Below are positions 9,119 through 16,970 of a stretch of DNA of 64,000 nt, piece by piece. Made by a program: the position numbers and the translations under genes. The stretch comes from Oscillospiraceae bacterium (GTDB lineage Bacteria > Bacillota > Clostridia > Lachnospirales > Lachnospiraceae): NCBI GenBank assembly GCA_021771715.1, contig JAETOO010000019.1, positions 1 to 64,000 on the forward strand, given 5' to 3'. The notes beneath the pieces were generated by a model, which was not told the origin of the DNA, searched no databases, and was given only the letters and a program-made list of their open reading frames with translations. How positions within the stretch are numbered: the first letter of the stretch is position 1; each line of letters starts with the position of its first letter.

Positions 9119-9163
9119 GCTGCCAGTATGGCCGCCCGGCTCGCTGCGCGCGGGAATCAAAAA
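9119..9163 (+). repeat. Dispersed 45-bp repeat, copy 1
   Basis: This segment upstream of the DUF624 gene matches 37777-37821 upstream of metK at roughly 36 of 45 positions by eye. The shared core reads GGCTCG-y-TGC-k-CGCGGGAAT followed by an A-run. Both copies are in the same orientation and in leader regions. The function is unknown. Confidence 0.5.
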
Positions 9164-9204
9164 AGGCGCCCTGCGCCGGAAAGAAAAGAGAGTGGTTTTT
9201 ACAA

Positions 9205-10017
9205 ATGAGTAACATCTTCAACATGGACAACCCGTTTTTCCGCGCACTCGGAAGACTCGCGGACCTGATGATTCTCAATCTTCTGTTTATCATCTGCAGC
9301 ATTCCGATTTTTACCATCGGCGCATCGTGGACAGCGCTCTCCTACGTGACGCTCAAGCTCGCCGAGAATGAGGAGGGCTACATCGCGAGGGGCTTTTTCA
9401 AATCCTTCAAGCAGAACTTCAAACAGGCGACCGTGATCTGGCTGATCATGCTGCTGCTGGGCATCGTGCTGGCGATGGATATGATGATCATGCGGCAGGC
9501 GACCGGAACCGTCGCAGACGTCTTCCGCGTGCTGATCACCGCGACGATCGTGGTCTTTGCGACCGGGCTGCTGTACGTCTTCCCGGTGCTCGCGCGCTTC
9601 TACAACACGATCCGCGGGACGGTGAAAAATGCTTACCTGATGGCGATCGCGAATCTGCCGCGCACGGTCCTGATCCTGCTGGTGGTGGTTGCTTCCGTGC
9701 TCGTCACATTCCTGAACACCTACACACTCTGGTACGGAGTCCTCGTGTGGATCCTCGCAGGCTTCGCACTCGTCGCATATGCGAACGCATTTTTCTTTAA
9801 GAAGGTATTTGCGAGATACATGCCGGCGGACGAGGAGGAGGAAAAGAACCCGGATGAGTGGGACCTCGATCAGATCGGTGAGACAGCCCTCGACGTGAAG
9901 CCGGAAATCGCGGAGGGCGAAATGGATGAAGAGAAGGCAGCTGAAACGCCGGGGGAGATGGACAATGAGGAGACGGCGGAGACAGGCGATATCAATTCGG
10001 ATGAAACGGATAGATGA
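9205..10017 (+). CDS. DUF624 (YesV-like) integral membrane protein
   Basis: This 270-aa protein has about five hydrophobic segments (first LMILNLLFIICSIPIFTIG, then LIMLLLGIVLAMDM, a pair around residues 110-170, and a last one near VLVWILAGFALVAYA). It ends in an acidic tail with repeated EEKAAETPGEMDNEET-like units. The N-terminal NPFFRALGRLADLMILN pattern is characteristic of DUF624/YesV, a family often found with sugar ABC transporters but of unknown function. The start at 9205 (MSNIFNMDN) follows AAGAAAAGAGAG; the upstream in-frame extension covers repeat sequence and is unlikely to be coding. A strong terminator follows. Confidence 0.8.
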   Translation: MSNIFNMDNPFFRALGRLADLMILNLLFIICSIPIFTIGASWTALSYVTLKLAENEEGYIARGFFKSFKQNFKQATVIWLIMLLLGIVLAMDMMIMRQATGTVADVFRVLITATIVVFATGLLYVFPVLARFYNTIRGTVKNAYLMAIANLPRTVLILLVVVASVLVTFLNTYTLWYGVLVWILAGFALVAYANAFFFKKVFARYMPADEEEEKNPDEWDLDQIGETALDVKPEIAEGEMDEEKAAETPGEMDNEETAETGDINSDETDR

Positions 10018-10049
10018 TAAGGTCAGCTGATAAGGAAGAATTCATTGAA

Positions 10050-10085
10050 AGAGAGTGCTGCAATCGCGGCACTCTCTTTTTGGGA
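10050..10085. terminator. Bidirectional terminator
   Basis: A near-perfect stem AGAGAGTGC(T)GC / GCGGCACTCTCT with loop AATC is followed by TTTTT on the plus strand and preceded by A's, so it can serve both the DUF624 gene and the convergent metalloprotease gene. Confidence 0.88.
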
Positions 10086-10126
10086 CTTCGATAGTCCCCA
10101 CAATCTTATCTTTTTCTGTTCCATTT

Positions 10127-11119
10127 TTATTTGTTCCACACTGCGCCGTACACGTTCAGGATTCTCGTTACCTGTGTATCTGTGATTCTGGAAAGTGCGG
10201 TCTCAATCGCTGCGTACGTCTCCGGGCGGGAGGATCTCAGTGCTGCCGGATTCAGAATGTAGTTCCGGTAGGACTCTGCAAAATACTCGGAGCTGCTCGA
10301 GAGCACGTAGGACTTGTTGTACTCATTGTACCGCGACTTCTCACGGTTGTAGATATCCTTAAATGCCGACGAGGTGTCCACATTGCCTGCCACGAACGCT
10401 ACGAAGTGTCCGAGCTCGTGGTAGATGGTGTTGTCTGCGCGCTTCAGCGTGACCGTGCGGGTTCTCGCATCACACAGACCTGAGTAGGAGACGCTCGGAT
10501 TGATCACGATCTGGAAGCCCAGGTTCCGGAATGCGTTCTTTACGTTCTGCCCTACCATCGGAGCGATCTGGTCGATCGAGACGTTGCCGCTCTGCACCGC
10601 TGCGGTCGTCGCCGCCGTGCTCGATACGGTCTGCGCACTGTCAACAACCACTGCGCTGCTGCCGCCCTTCGGTGTCACAGTCTTCGTCGTCGTCGTCATC
10701 GTCGTCGTCACCTGCGTGTTCACCTTGGAACCCTTCTTGTAGGAGTTCGTCACCTGCGTCGTCGTGACGGTCTCTGTCGTCGTCGTGTTCTTCGAGCTCT
10801 TCTTGGTGGACGTCTTCGTCTTTTTCGTCGTCTTGCCCTTGGTCTTGTAGGTCTTCTTAGACGCCTTTTTCATCTTGATCTTCTTGGTCTTCTTCTTCGT
10901 CTTCGTCGACTTCGTCACCTTCGCCCCGGCAAGCGGTACTTCCTCGCCCTCGATCGTGATGCTGCCCTCTGTGTCGACAAAGGTCACAAGCTCCGGCACC
11001 GGATTCTGTGCGTCGTAGTAAGTCATCCCGCCGCCCAGCATGAGCGCCGCCACCAGCATCAGACTGCCGGCCTTCAATGCTTTCTGTCTGAACATTTTCT
11101 TAAACTCTAAATTCTTCAT
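10127..11119 (-). CDS. Secreted zinc metalloprotease, Pro-Pro endopeptidase/ATLF-like
   Basis: This 330-aa predicted exported protein has a basic N-terminus, a hydrophobic stretch at about residues 18-34 (signal peptide or anchor), a Lys/Thr-rich linker (about 68-150) and a C-terminal catalytic domain. The zinc motif HELGH lies at 234-238, and a downstream EYFAES (from residue 278) supplies the probable third ligand. The domain closely resembles the anthrax-lethal-factor-like (ATLF) family that includes Clostridioides difficile PPEP-1/Zmp1, matching its EEFFAES and PQTYSFLQNL regions as remembered. PPEP-1 cuts Pro-Pro bonds in surface adhesins and is controlled by a class I c-di-GMP riboswitch, as this gene appears to be. 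GGGAGGAG precedes the ATG. Substrate identity is inference. Confidence 0.82.
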   Translation of the reverse strand: MKNLEFKKMFRQKALKAGSLMLVAALMLGGGMTYYDAQNPVPELVTFVDTEGSITIEGEEVPLAGAKVTKSTKTKKKTKKIKMKKASKKTYKTKGKTTKKTKTSTKKSSKNTTTTETVTTTQVTNSYKKGSKVNTQVTTTMTTTTKTVTPKGGSSAVVVDSAQTVSSTAATTAAVQSGNVSIDQIAPMVGQNVKNAFRNLGFQIVINPSVSYSGLCDARTRTVTLKRADNTIYHELGHFVAFVAGNVDTSSAFKDIYNREKSRYNEYNKSYVLSSSSEYFAESYRNYILNPAALRSSRPETYAAIETALSRITDTQVTRILNVYGAVWNK

Positions 11120-11256
11120 ATTTATTTCTCCTCCCTGAATTATGAACGTCTCTGATAGGTGTTCGCTTCTGCTATGGAAAAGCCAGGTGCTCCCTCTCTA
11201 TTTGGAAAACACATTCTCACACCGGATGCGGGTACTATCGCCTGCAACATGGGGAA

Positions 11257-11287
11257 GAAAAAAACCGCTTGATTTTTCAATCAGCGG
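11257..11287 (-). terminator. Riboswitch expression-platform terminator
   Basis: On the minus strand CCGCTGATT-GAAA-AATCAAGCGG is followed by TTTTTTT, an intrinsic terminator between the c-di-GMP aptamer and the metalloprotease gene. It lies about 140 nt before the start codon, so it would abort the transcript before coding sequence. Confidence 0.85.
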
Positions 11288-11367
11288 CTACCTCTGCACA
11301 CTTCCTGCCTGGATGAATCTCATACCATGAAATACTCCCAACTAAGCTCTGAAACAAGCTCTGGAAA

Positions 11368-11447
11368 TGCGGCAACCGGCTGTCATTGTCCCGGAGGACT
11401 TTAGACCCTTGGCTTTGCGTCCCCGCTTTTCAACGGGTTTGCCTTTA
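11368..11447 (-). promoter_or_regulatory. Cyclic di-GMP-I (GEMM-I) riboswitch aptamer
   Basis: The minus strand carries the conserved GEMM-I segments in order: GGCAAACC (11443-11436), a P2 hairpin CCCGTTGAAAAGCGGG, GACGCAAAGCC, GGTCTAAAG, a P3 hairpin GTCC-TCCG-GGAC and AGCCGGTTGCC. It lies downstream of a consensus promoter and upstream of a terminator and the metalloprotease gene. By analogy with the C. difficile PPEP-1 leader an OFF switch is likely, but the direction of control cannot be read with confidence. Confidence 0.9.
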
Positions 11448-11471
11448 TATCAGAATCGACTTCTTGCTTAT

Positions 11472-11500
11472 ATCATAATCAGTATTGCTTGTATTGTCAA
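11472..11500 (-). promoter_or_regulatory. Promoter of the c-di-GMP riboswitch/metalloprotease transcript
   Basis: TTGACA (11500-11495), a 17-bp spacer and TATGAT (11477-11472) on the minus strand. The predicted start near 11465 gives a leader of about 345 nt containing aptamer and terminator. Confidence 0.82.
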
Positions 11501-11519
11501 CCTTTTTTTTCATTTTTTT

Positions 11520-11665
11520 CTAAAAGTTCAGCCATGCAAAAAATGGGAAGACAGACCGTGCAAGCTTGCTTGCTAAGGGCTGTATTACCATTTTTGAATG
11601 GGCGGAACGCCCATTCAGCCACAGACAGGAGCCGCGTAGCGGCGGATAGCTTGCTGCGGCAGCTC
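11520..11665 (+). repeat. Intergenic repeat element, simple copy
   Basis: This segment (AAAAGTTCAGCCATGCAAAA at its left end) is a shorter version of the repeat found inverted at 27373-27748. The two match almost base for base, except that three inserts of about 53 bp present in the other copy are absent here (empty sites near 11580, 11610 and 11654). It contains TTTTTGAATGGGCGGAAC and CCATTCAGCC, which can pair. It lies between the c-di-GMP promoter and a gene whose start is missing. Confidence 0.8.
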
Positions 11666-12527
11666 CGGCGGCAAGGGCGGGACAGCAAAGAAAGGAGCCT
11701 CCGTCTATCAGCCCGGCCAGACGAGTGTGTCTCTGCCGTCGGCAGACGGGGACGAGCAGGCGGGAGGGGAGCCTCTTCTCCTCGATTTCTCCAACGCAGC
11801 GCAGGGCTATTTTATGGGAAAACTGACCGGTGAGGGGAAAAAGGTCAACATCCAGGTGACCGGGCCGGATGACGTGATCTACAAATATTTTCTCGAGACT
11901 CCGGATACCTGGACCGCGTTTCCGCTCACAGCCGGGAGCGGTCCGTACCTCGTCCTGGCCTTCGAGGATATCGGAAATGACCAGTACGCATCCCTGTTCA
12001 GCTATCCGCTCGATGTGACACTCGACGACGAGTTTCTCCCGTTCCTCTATCCGAATCAGTATGTGAACTTTACGTCGGACTGTGAGGCGGTCTCGCTCGC
12101 CGCGTCTCTCTCCGCGGATCAGGAGACAGATCTCGATGCGCTGCGCGTCATCTACGACTACGTGATCTCACACATCACCTACGACAACGAGAAGGCCGCC
12201 ACGGTCGAATCCGGGTACCTTCCGGACATCGACGAGACGCTCTCCTCCGGCACCGGCATCTGCTTCGACTATGCCGCGCTGATGGCCTCCATGTTGCGGT
12301 CCCTCTCAATTCCGACGCGGCTCGCCATCGGCTACAGCGGGGAGATCCGCCACGCGTGGATTGACGTCTACATCCAGTCGATCGGCTGGGTCGAGCGCGT
12401 CGTCGAGTTCAACGGCGATGAGTGGAAATTTATGGATCCCACCTTTGCATCCGCCGGCAGCGACAACGAGGCGATCCAGGAGTACATCGGCGACGGTGAC
12501 AACTACATATTACAGTATGTACGCTAG
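11640..12527 (+). pseudogene. Transglutaminase-like lipoprotein, 5'-truncated
   Basis: The open frame runs from a stop at 11637 to 12527. It holds a transglutaminase/protease-like domain with Cys (GTGICFDYAALMASML), His (IRHAWIDVY) and Asp (MDPTF) in the family order. No ATG, TTG or GTG with a ribosome-binding site opens it; the first GTG is at 11727 and has none. The codons at about 11649-11672 read ACCGSSGGK, which looks like the lipobox end of a lipoprotein signal peptide, and exactly there the intergenic repeat ends. I infer that the repeat removed the start and signal peptide. If translated from 11727, a 266-aa cytosolic protein would result. The pilus-like operon follows 25 bp downstream. 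Confidence 0.7.
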
Positions 12528-12552
12528 TCTTTTCAACAACCAGGAGGTTCTT

Positions 12553-13593
12553 ATGGCACACACTCTGACTGACGCAGAGCTCGCCGCACTCGCGCAGCAG
12601 CTCGCAATGATTCTTCACTCCGGTATCTCAACGCTCGAGGGCATCTCGATCCTGCGGGACGATGCTGCCTCCGACGACGGACGCGCAATCCTTGGCGAGG
12701 TCTATGACAAGCTCGAGATGACCGGTGAGCTCGCTGATTCGATGCGCGAGACCGGCAGATTCCCGGAATATTTTCTGAAAATGACGGAGATCGGTGAGCG
12801 CTCCGGCACACTCGACGAGATCATGACTTCGCTCGCCGACTACTATGAGGGGCAGAATGCTCTGATGCGCAGTATCCGCGATTCTCTGACTTATCCGCTG
12901 ATCCTGATCGGCATGCTGTTTGCCGTGCTCGTCGTGCTCATGACGCAGGTCATGCCTGTGTTTGAGGAGATCTTTGCGCAGCTCGGAATCGAGATGACCG
13001 GCGTCTCCGCCGCAGTCTTCCGCATCGGACATCTGATGCAGGGATTCTCCGTCGTGATTCTCCTCGCGGTGATCCTGCTCGTGCTCGGCTGCATGCTCGC
13101 CATCCGCTCGGCAAAGTACCGCCCGGTGCTTCTTCGCGCCGTGCTGCACCTCAAGCTCGCGCGCACGATCAGCAGTCAGATTGCCTGCTCCCGCTTCTCC
13201 AATGCGCTCTCCCTGGCACTGCACAGCGGACTCGACATGGACGAGAGCTTTTCCCTCGCCGCGGGACTGACGCAGCAGTCCGACCTGCAGGAACGGCTGA
13301 AGAAGGCGGGTGAGCTGATCAGCGAGGGAAATGAGTTCGGGGAGTCTCTGCGCGAGGCAGGCGTGTTTACCGGGCTCAACGCGCGCATGGTCTCGATCGG
13401 CTTCCGCACCGGCTCGGCTGAGTCGGCCCTGCAAAAGATCTCCGTCGACTGCCGGAGGGACGCCGACGAGCGGCTGCAGAACGCCATCGCCGTGCTCGAG
13501 CCGACGCTGACCGCCGTGCTCTCCGTGCTGACCGGACTGATCCTGATCTCCGTCATGCTGCCGCTTCTCGGCGTCATGACAAATATCGGATAA
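12553..13593 (+). CDS. Type II secretion/type IV pilus platform protein (GspF/PilC family)
   Basis: This 346-aa inner-membrane protein has two T2SSF domains. The first spans about residues 5-125 (LAQQLAMILHSGISTLEGI, IGERSGTLDEIM) and the second about 205-330 (FSNALSLALHSGLDMDESF, IGFRTGSAESAL). They are separated by two membrane segments near 115-190, and a third lies at the C-terminus. In pilus and secretion machines this protein anchors the assembly ATPase and pilin subunits in the membrane. AGGAGG lies 6 nt before the ATG at 12553. It is about 50 residues shorter than classical PilC. It begins the pilus-like operon and is followed 19 nt later by a pilin-like gene. Confidence 0.88.
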   Translation: MAHTLTDAELAALAQQLAMILHSGISTLEGISILRDDAASDDGRAILGEVYDKLEMTGELADSMRETGRFPEYFLKMTEIGERSGTLDEIMTSLADYYEGQNALMRSIRDSLTYPLILIGMLFAVLVVLMTQVMPVFEEIFAQLGIEMTGVSAAVFRIGHLMQGFSVVILLAVILLVLGCMLAIRSAKYRPVLLRAVLHLKLARTISSQIACSRFSNALSLALHSGLDMDESFSLAAGLTQQSDLQERLKKAGELISEGNEFGESLREAGVFTGLNARMVSIGFRTGSAESALQKISVDCRRDADERLQNAIAVLEPTLTAVLSVLTGLILISVMLPLLGVMTNIG

Positions 13594-13612
13594 AGTGAGA
13601 GGAGCACACACT

Positions 13613-13945
13613 ATGAACCGATTCTCCCGTAAACCGTCAGCCTCGCACTTTCTGCGCAGGCTGCTGACCTCGGCCGCGGTGCTGTTCGCCGCACTTTTCT
13701 TTTTGACAAAGAGCTCTGATTCCATCTCGGCCACGACGACGGAGAGCCAGGTGGAGAGTCTGCGCCAGGCCATCGTCCGAAGTGCGGTCCACTGCTACGC
13801 GGTGGAGGGCGCCTACCCGGAGAGTCTTTCTTATCTGAAGGACCACTATGGCATCGACTGGAACCCGGAAGCGTACGTCGTCGACTACGAGATCACCGGC
13901 GCTAATCTGATGCCGTCGGTGATGGTGATTCCGCTTGACCGCTGA
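13613..13945 (+). CDS. Small membrane-anchored pseudopilin-like protein
   Basis: This 110-aa protein has a basic N-terminus, one hydrophobic segment (about residues 18-30) and an extracellular part. The part QAIVRSAVHCYAVEGAYPES resembles the region after the pilin helix, where pilins carry A-x-x-CYA-x-EG-x-YP. No clear prepilin peptidase site (G-F-x-x-x-E) is present. GAGAGGAG precedes the ATG. It lies between the GspF-like gene and three further single-pass proteins, suggesting a minor pseudopilin of the same machine. The function is inferred from context. Confidence 0.65.
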   Translation: MNRFSRKPSASHFLRRLLTSAAVLFAALFFLTKSSDSISATTTESQVESLRQAIVRSAVHCYAVEGAYPESLSYLKDHYGIDWNPEAYVVDYEITGANLMPSVMVIPLDR

Positions 13946-14030
13946 GGCAAGTGTGGATTTGCTTCGGTCAAAGATCGAACCGCAACTTAAAAATTGCTCT
14001 GCACAAGGAATCATCCGCGCGGAAGCATTT

Positions 14031-14063
14031 TGTGTCACCGGAGGCAGGATTTCCTGTGACACA
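14031..14063 (+). promoter_or_regulatory. Hairpin immediately upstream of a ribosome-binding site
   Basis: TGTGTCAC (14031-14038) and GTGACACA (14056-14063) form a perfect 8-bp stem in the 139-nt gap inside the pilus-like operon, directly followed by GGAAAGGAG. It could tune translation or protect the downstream message from decay. Confidence 0.45.
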
Positions 14064-14084
14064 GGAAAGGAGCTGGTCTGACAT

Positions 14085-14594
14085 ATGCATGAAAAACGGA
14101 CCGCACACACCTTTGACACCGTTTTTACATTTCTATTGCTGCTCGCCTTTTTGCTGTTCTCGCTCCTGGTCGCAGGGACCGGCGCGGCGATCTACCGCAA
14201 AGGCTCTGACAGCCTGAATGAAAACTATACCTCGCGGACCGCGCTCGCATATCTTTGTGAAAAGCTGCGCCAGCACGACAGTGAGAATGCTGTCTTTTTC
14301 TCGGAGGTCGACGCGTGCCCTGCACTCACCCTGCGCGAGCAGAGAGACGAACAGAGCTACCTCACCTACCTCTACTATTATGACGGCGCGCTGCGGGAGC
14401 TCTTTACCAGGGAGGGAACCGCGGTGCAGCCCGAGATGGGCAGCGCGATCGTCAGCCTGTCAGACGTTACATTCGAGCTGACCGAGCCTGCGGATGCTGA
14501 CAGGGAATCCTCGCTGCTGCTGACCGTCACCGACGAGAACGGGGAAGCGCAGTCAGAGCTCGTGCATCTGATGTGCGAACTTTCTTCATATTAA
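14085..14594 (+). CDS. DUF4860-like membrane-anchored protein (pseudopilin-like)
   Basis: This 169-aa protein has one N-terminal membrane segment (about residues 13-36) and an outer domain containing ALAYLCEKLRQHD, YLYYYDGALRELF and a C-terminal DVTFELTE beta-rich part. The pattern is that of DUF4860, a family seen in clostridial pilus-like operons. It is probably a minor subunit of the adjacent apparatus. No conserved enzymatic residues are evident. The ribosome-binding site GGAAAGGAG lies 12 nt upstream, a slightly long spacing. Confidence 0.65.
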   Translation: MHEKRTAHTFDTVFTFLLLLAFLLFSLLVAGTGAAIYRKGSDSLNENYTSRTALAYLCEKLRQHDSENAVFFSEVDACPALTLREQRDEQSYLTYLYYYDGALRELFTREGTAVQPEMGSAIVSLSDVTFELTEPADADRESSLLLTVTDENGEAQSELVHLMCELSSY

Positions 14595-14615
14595 AAAAGG
14601 AGAGTGGACCGACTT

Positions 14616-15020
14616 ATGAAACAAACCAGCCGAACCGGCTCACGATTGTTTTTTATTGAATTTCTGATCGTACTGTTCTTCTTTCTGATCATCAGCACGG
14701 TCTGCCTGAGGCTCTTTGCGCAGGCGCGCCGGATCACCCGGGAGGCGGAGGCGCTCTCCGGTGCGCAGCTGCACGCGGCCTCCACCGCGGAGGCGATCGA
14801 GGCCGGCGAGGAGTCCGCCGACAGACTCCGGCTGTATTTTGACCGGGATTTCCACAGCTGTGAGGAAAATCAGGCGTTTTATACACTGGACACCCAGCTG
14901 ACTGTGGATAACCACTGGAAAACCGGGACGATCACGGTATCCGCACAGGATGGGCGCGTCATCTATGAGCTTCCTTTCTCCTTCTACGCCGCCTCCACCA
15001 AAGAGGAGGTGCTCTCATGA
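14616..15020 (+). CDS. Single-pass membrane protein of the pilus-like operon
   Basis: This 134-aa protein has a strongly hydrophobic N-terminal helix (about residues 10-32) starting after RLFFIEFLIVLF, a pilin-like placement with Glu near the start of the helix. The outer domain contains ADRLRLYFDRDF and a C-terminal GTITVSAQDGRVIYEL strand pair. The start at 14616 is preferred over a GTG 12 nt upstream that collides with GGAGAG. The stop overlaps the next start by 4 nt, implying coupled translation. Probably a minor pseudopilin; no family was recognised with certainty. Confidence 0.6.
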   Translation: MKQTSRTGSRLFFIEFLIVLFFFLIISTVCLRLFAQARRITREAEALSGAQLHAASTAEAIEAGEESADRLRLYFDRDFHSCEENQAFYTLDTQLTVDNHWKTGTITVSAQDGRVIYELPFSFYAASTKEEVLS

Positions 15021-15640
15021 GAAAAACTTCCGGGCTCTCGCTGCTGCTGCTGATCTTCCTGTCGCTGTGCCTGATCACTTTCTCGCTGCTCTCCGTCTCC
15101 GAGTCGACCGCTGACCGGAAGCTGAGCACGAAGGCCGCCGACCGCACGACAGAGTACTATGTGGCAAACACAAACGCAAATGAGCGGCTGGCCGAGATCG
15201 ACGCGCAGCTCGCCTCCTATCTGCGGGAAGCGGAAACCTCCGCGGATCCGGCAGGAACGTATCTGGCGCTGTGTGATGCGATCGGGGAGGAGATTCCGGA
15301 CGTGGCGGTTTCCTATGGATCTGGCTCTGAATCTACCTCGATTACAAAGGCGGCAGCGGATTCTGATTCCGCTCCGAGTGCAGCCTCTGTAACTGACTCT
15401 GATTCTAATGTGAATACAACAGCCGCAGCCGACTCTGACTTGAGCACAGGTGCTCAATCCGCCGCCCGTATACTCTCCTACCAGGTGCCGGTCACAGACA
15501 CGCAGCATCTCCAGGTGACGCTCGCGGTCGATTACCCGGAGCAGAACAGCGACACGCTGTACCGCGTCACAGAGTGGAAAATCGTGAACACACGCGAATG
15601 GCATCCGGACACGTCCATGAACCTGCTGCGGACCGATTAA
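15017..15640 (+). CDS. Single-pass exported protein of the pilus-like operon
   Basis: This 207-aa protein has an N-terminal hydrophobic segment (about residues 6-27, GLSLLLLIFLSLCLITFSLL) and a helical part. A low-complexity Ser/Ala/Asp linker follows (about residues 100-148, with repeated ADSDS and TDSDS), then a C-terminal beta-rich domain. It overlaps the preceding gene by 4 nt (ATGA). The linker uses codons unlike the rest of the gene and has the look of a recently expanded repeat. Position and topology suggest a surface subunit of the pilus-like machine; no named family was recognised. Confidence 0.6.
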   Translation: MRKTSGLSLLLLIFLSLCLITFSLLSVSESTADRKLSTKAADRTTEYYVANTNANERLAEIDAQLASYLREAETSADPAGTYLALCDAIGEEIPDVAVSYGSGSESTSITKAAADSDSAPSAASVTDSDSNVNTTAAADSDLSTGAQSAARILSYQVPVTDTQHLQVTLAVDYPEQNSDTLYRVTEWKIVNTREWHPDTSMNLLRTD

Positions 15641-15751
15641 TATACCATTGTAAAAAATTTTGTCAGACCGACCACTGCAATGATCGGAATATCTGAAATC
15701 AACTGATATAGCGTACTTATCAGAAATCATTCGTACAGGAGGAATCATTTT

Positions 15752-16819
15752 ATGGAAAATACCTCACATGCGGTCTCTGTGCTGACCGCGGCGACACAGG
15801 CGATGGCCTCCGATATCTTTATCGTCGCAGGACTTCCGCTGACCTACAAGGTAAACGGAATCATGCACTCGGACGGGGACCGGCTGATGCCGGCCGATAC
15901 CGCGTCGCTGATCCAGGAGATCTATGCGCTGGCCGGGAAGCGGCAGATCGAGCCGTTTCTCGACAGCGGGGACGACGACTTTTCGTTTGCGATTCCGGGG
16001 CTCTCGCGATACCGCGTCAGCACCTACAAGCAGCGCGGCTCGCTCGCCGCGGTGATCCGCATCATCGCGTTTGAGCTGCCGGACCCCTCACATCTCGGCG
16101 TCCCTCAGGCAATCCTGGGGCTCACCTCGACGACGAAGGGGATGATCCTAGTGACCGGCCCAGCCGGCAGCGGCAAGTCGACGACGCTCGCCTGCCTCGT
16201 CGACCGCATCAACTCGACGCGCGAGGACCACATCATCACGCTGGAGGACCCCTTAGAGTTCCTGCACCGGCACAAAAAGAGCATCGTAAGCCAGCGAGAG
16301 ATCGCGACGGACACCGACAATTACCTGACCGCGCTCCGCGCCGCGCTGCGCCAGAGCCCGGACGTGATCCTGCTCGGAGAGATGCGCGATCATGAGACGA
16401 TCCAGACAGCCATGACCGCCGCGGAGACCGGACACCTCGTCCTCTCGAGCCTCCACACGATCGGGGCTGCCAACACGATCAGCCGCATCATCGACGTCTT
16501 CGAGCCGTCCCAGCAGCGCCAGATCGCGATCCAGCTCTCGATGGTCCTGCGCGCCGTCATCTCGCAGCAGCTCATCCCCTCCACGGACGGGAGCATGGTG
16601 CCTGCCTTTGAGATTATGGTCATGACCCCGGCGATCAGCAACATGATCCGCGACAACAAGACGCACCAGATCGAGGGTATCATCTACACCTCCGCCAAGG
16701 ACGACATGATGTCGATGGACAACAGCCTGCTCCAGCTCTTCCGCCAGCGCCGCATCACCGCCGAGACCGCCCTGCGGTACAGCACGAATCCGGAGATGCT
16801 GAAGAAGAAGCTGATGTAA
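15752..16819 (+). CDS. PilT-like secretion/twitching ATPase
   Basis: This 355-aa ATPase belongs to the PilT/VirB11 family. It has Walker A GPAGSGKST (136-144), an Asp box ITLEDPLEF, Walker B DVILLGEMRD (204-213) and a His box TGHLVLSSLHT (226-236). The PilT-like C-terminal segment follows. PilT proteins power pilus retraction. It is the only pilus ATPase in this operon; no PilB-type assembly ATPase, prepilin peptidase or major pilin is nearby, so it may drive assembly here or work with genes elsewhere. AGGAGG precedes the ATG, and the 111-nt gap after the previous gene has no evident terminator. Confidence 0.9.
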   Translation: MENTSHAVSVLTAATQAMASDIFIVAGLPLTYKVNGIMHSDGDRLMPADTASLIQEIYALAGKRQIEPFLDSGDDDFSFAIPGLSRYRVSTYKQRGSLAAVIRIIAFELPDPSHLGVPQAILGLTSTTKGMILVTGPAGSGKSTTLACLVDRINSTREDHIITLEDPLEFLHRHKKSIVSQREIATDTDNYLTALRAALRQSPDVILLGEMRDHETIQTAMTAAETGHLVLSSLHTIGAANTISRIIDVFEPSQQRQIAIQLSMVLRAVISQQLIPSTDGSMVPAFEIMVMTPAISNMIRDNKTHQIEGIIYTSAKDDMMSMDNSLLQLFRQRRITAETALRYSTNPEMLKKKLM

Positions 16820-16878
16820 ATTCCAGGCGTGATATCCCGAAATGTTTCCCTCACAATACGAAATTTCTTATAAAGAAG

Positions 16879-16907
16879 TGCGTTTCATTATAGAAGCGCA
16901 TTTTTTT
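16879..16907 (+). terminator. Terminator of the pilus-like operon
   Basis: Stem TGCGTTTC/GAAGCGCA with loop ATTATA is followed by TTTTTTT, about 60 nt after the PilT-like stop. Confidence 0.85.
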
Positions 16908-16970
16908 ATTCCCACAACCAACGAGATAAATAGTCGTTTTTGCAGTGTATCATCCACCACTTTTTCTCCC

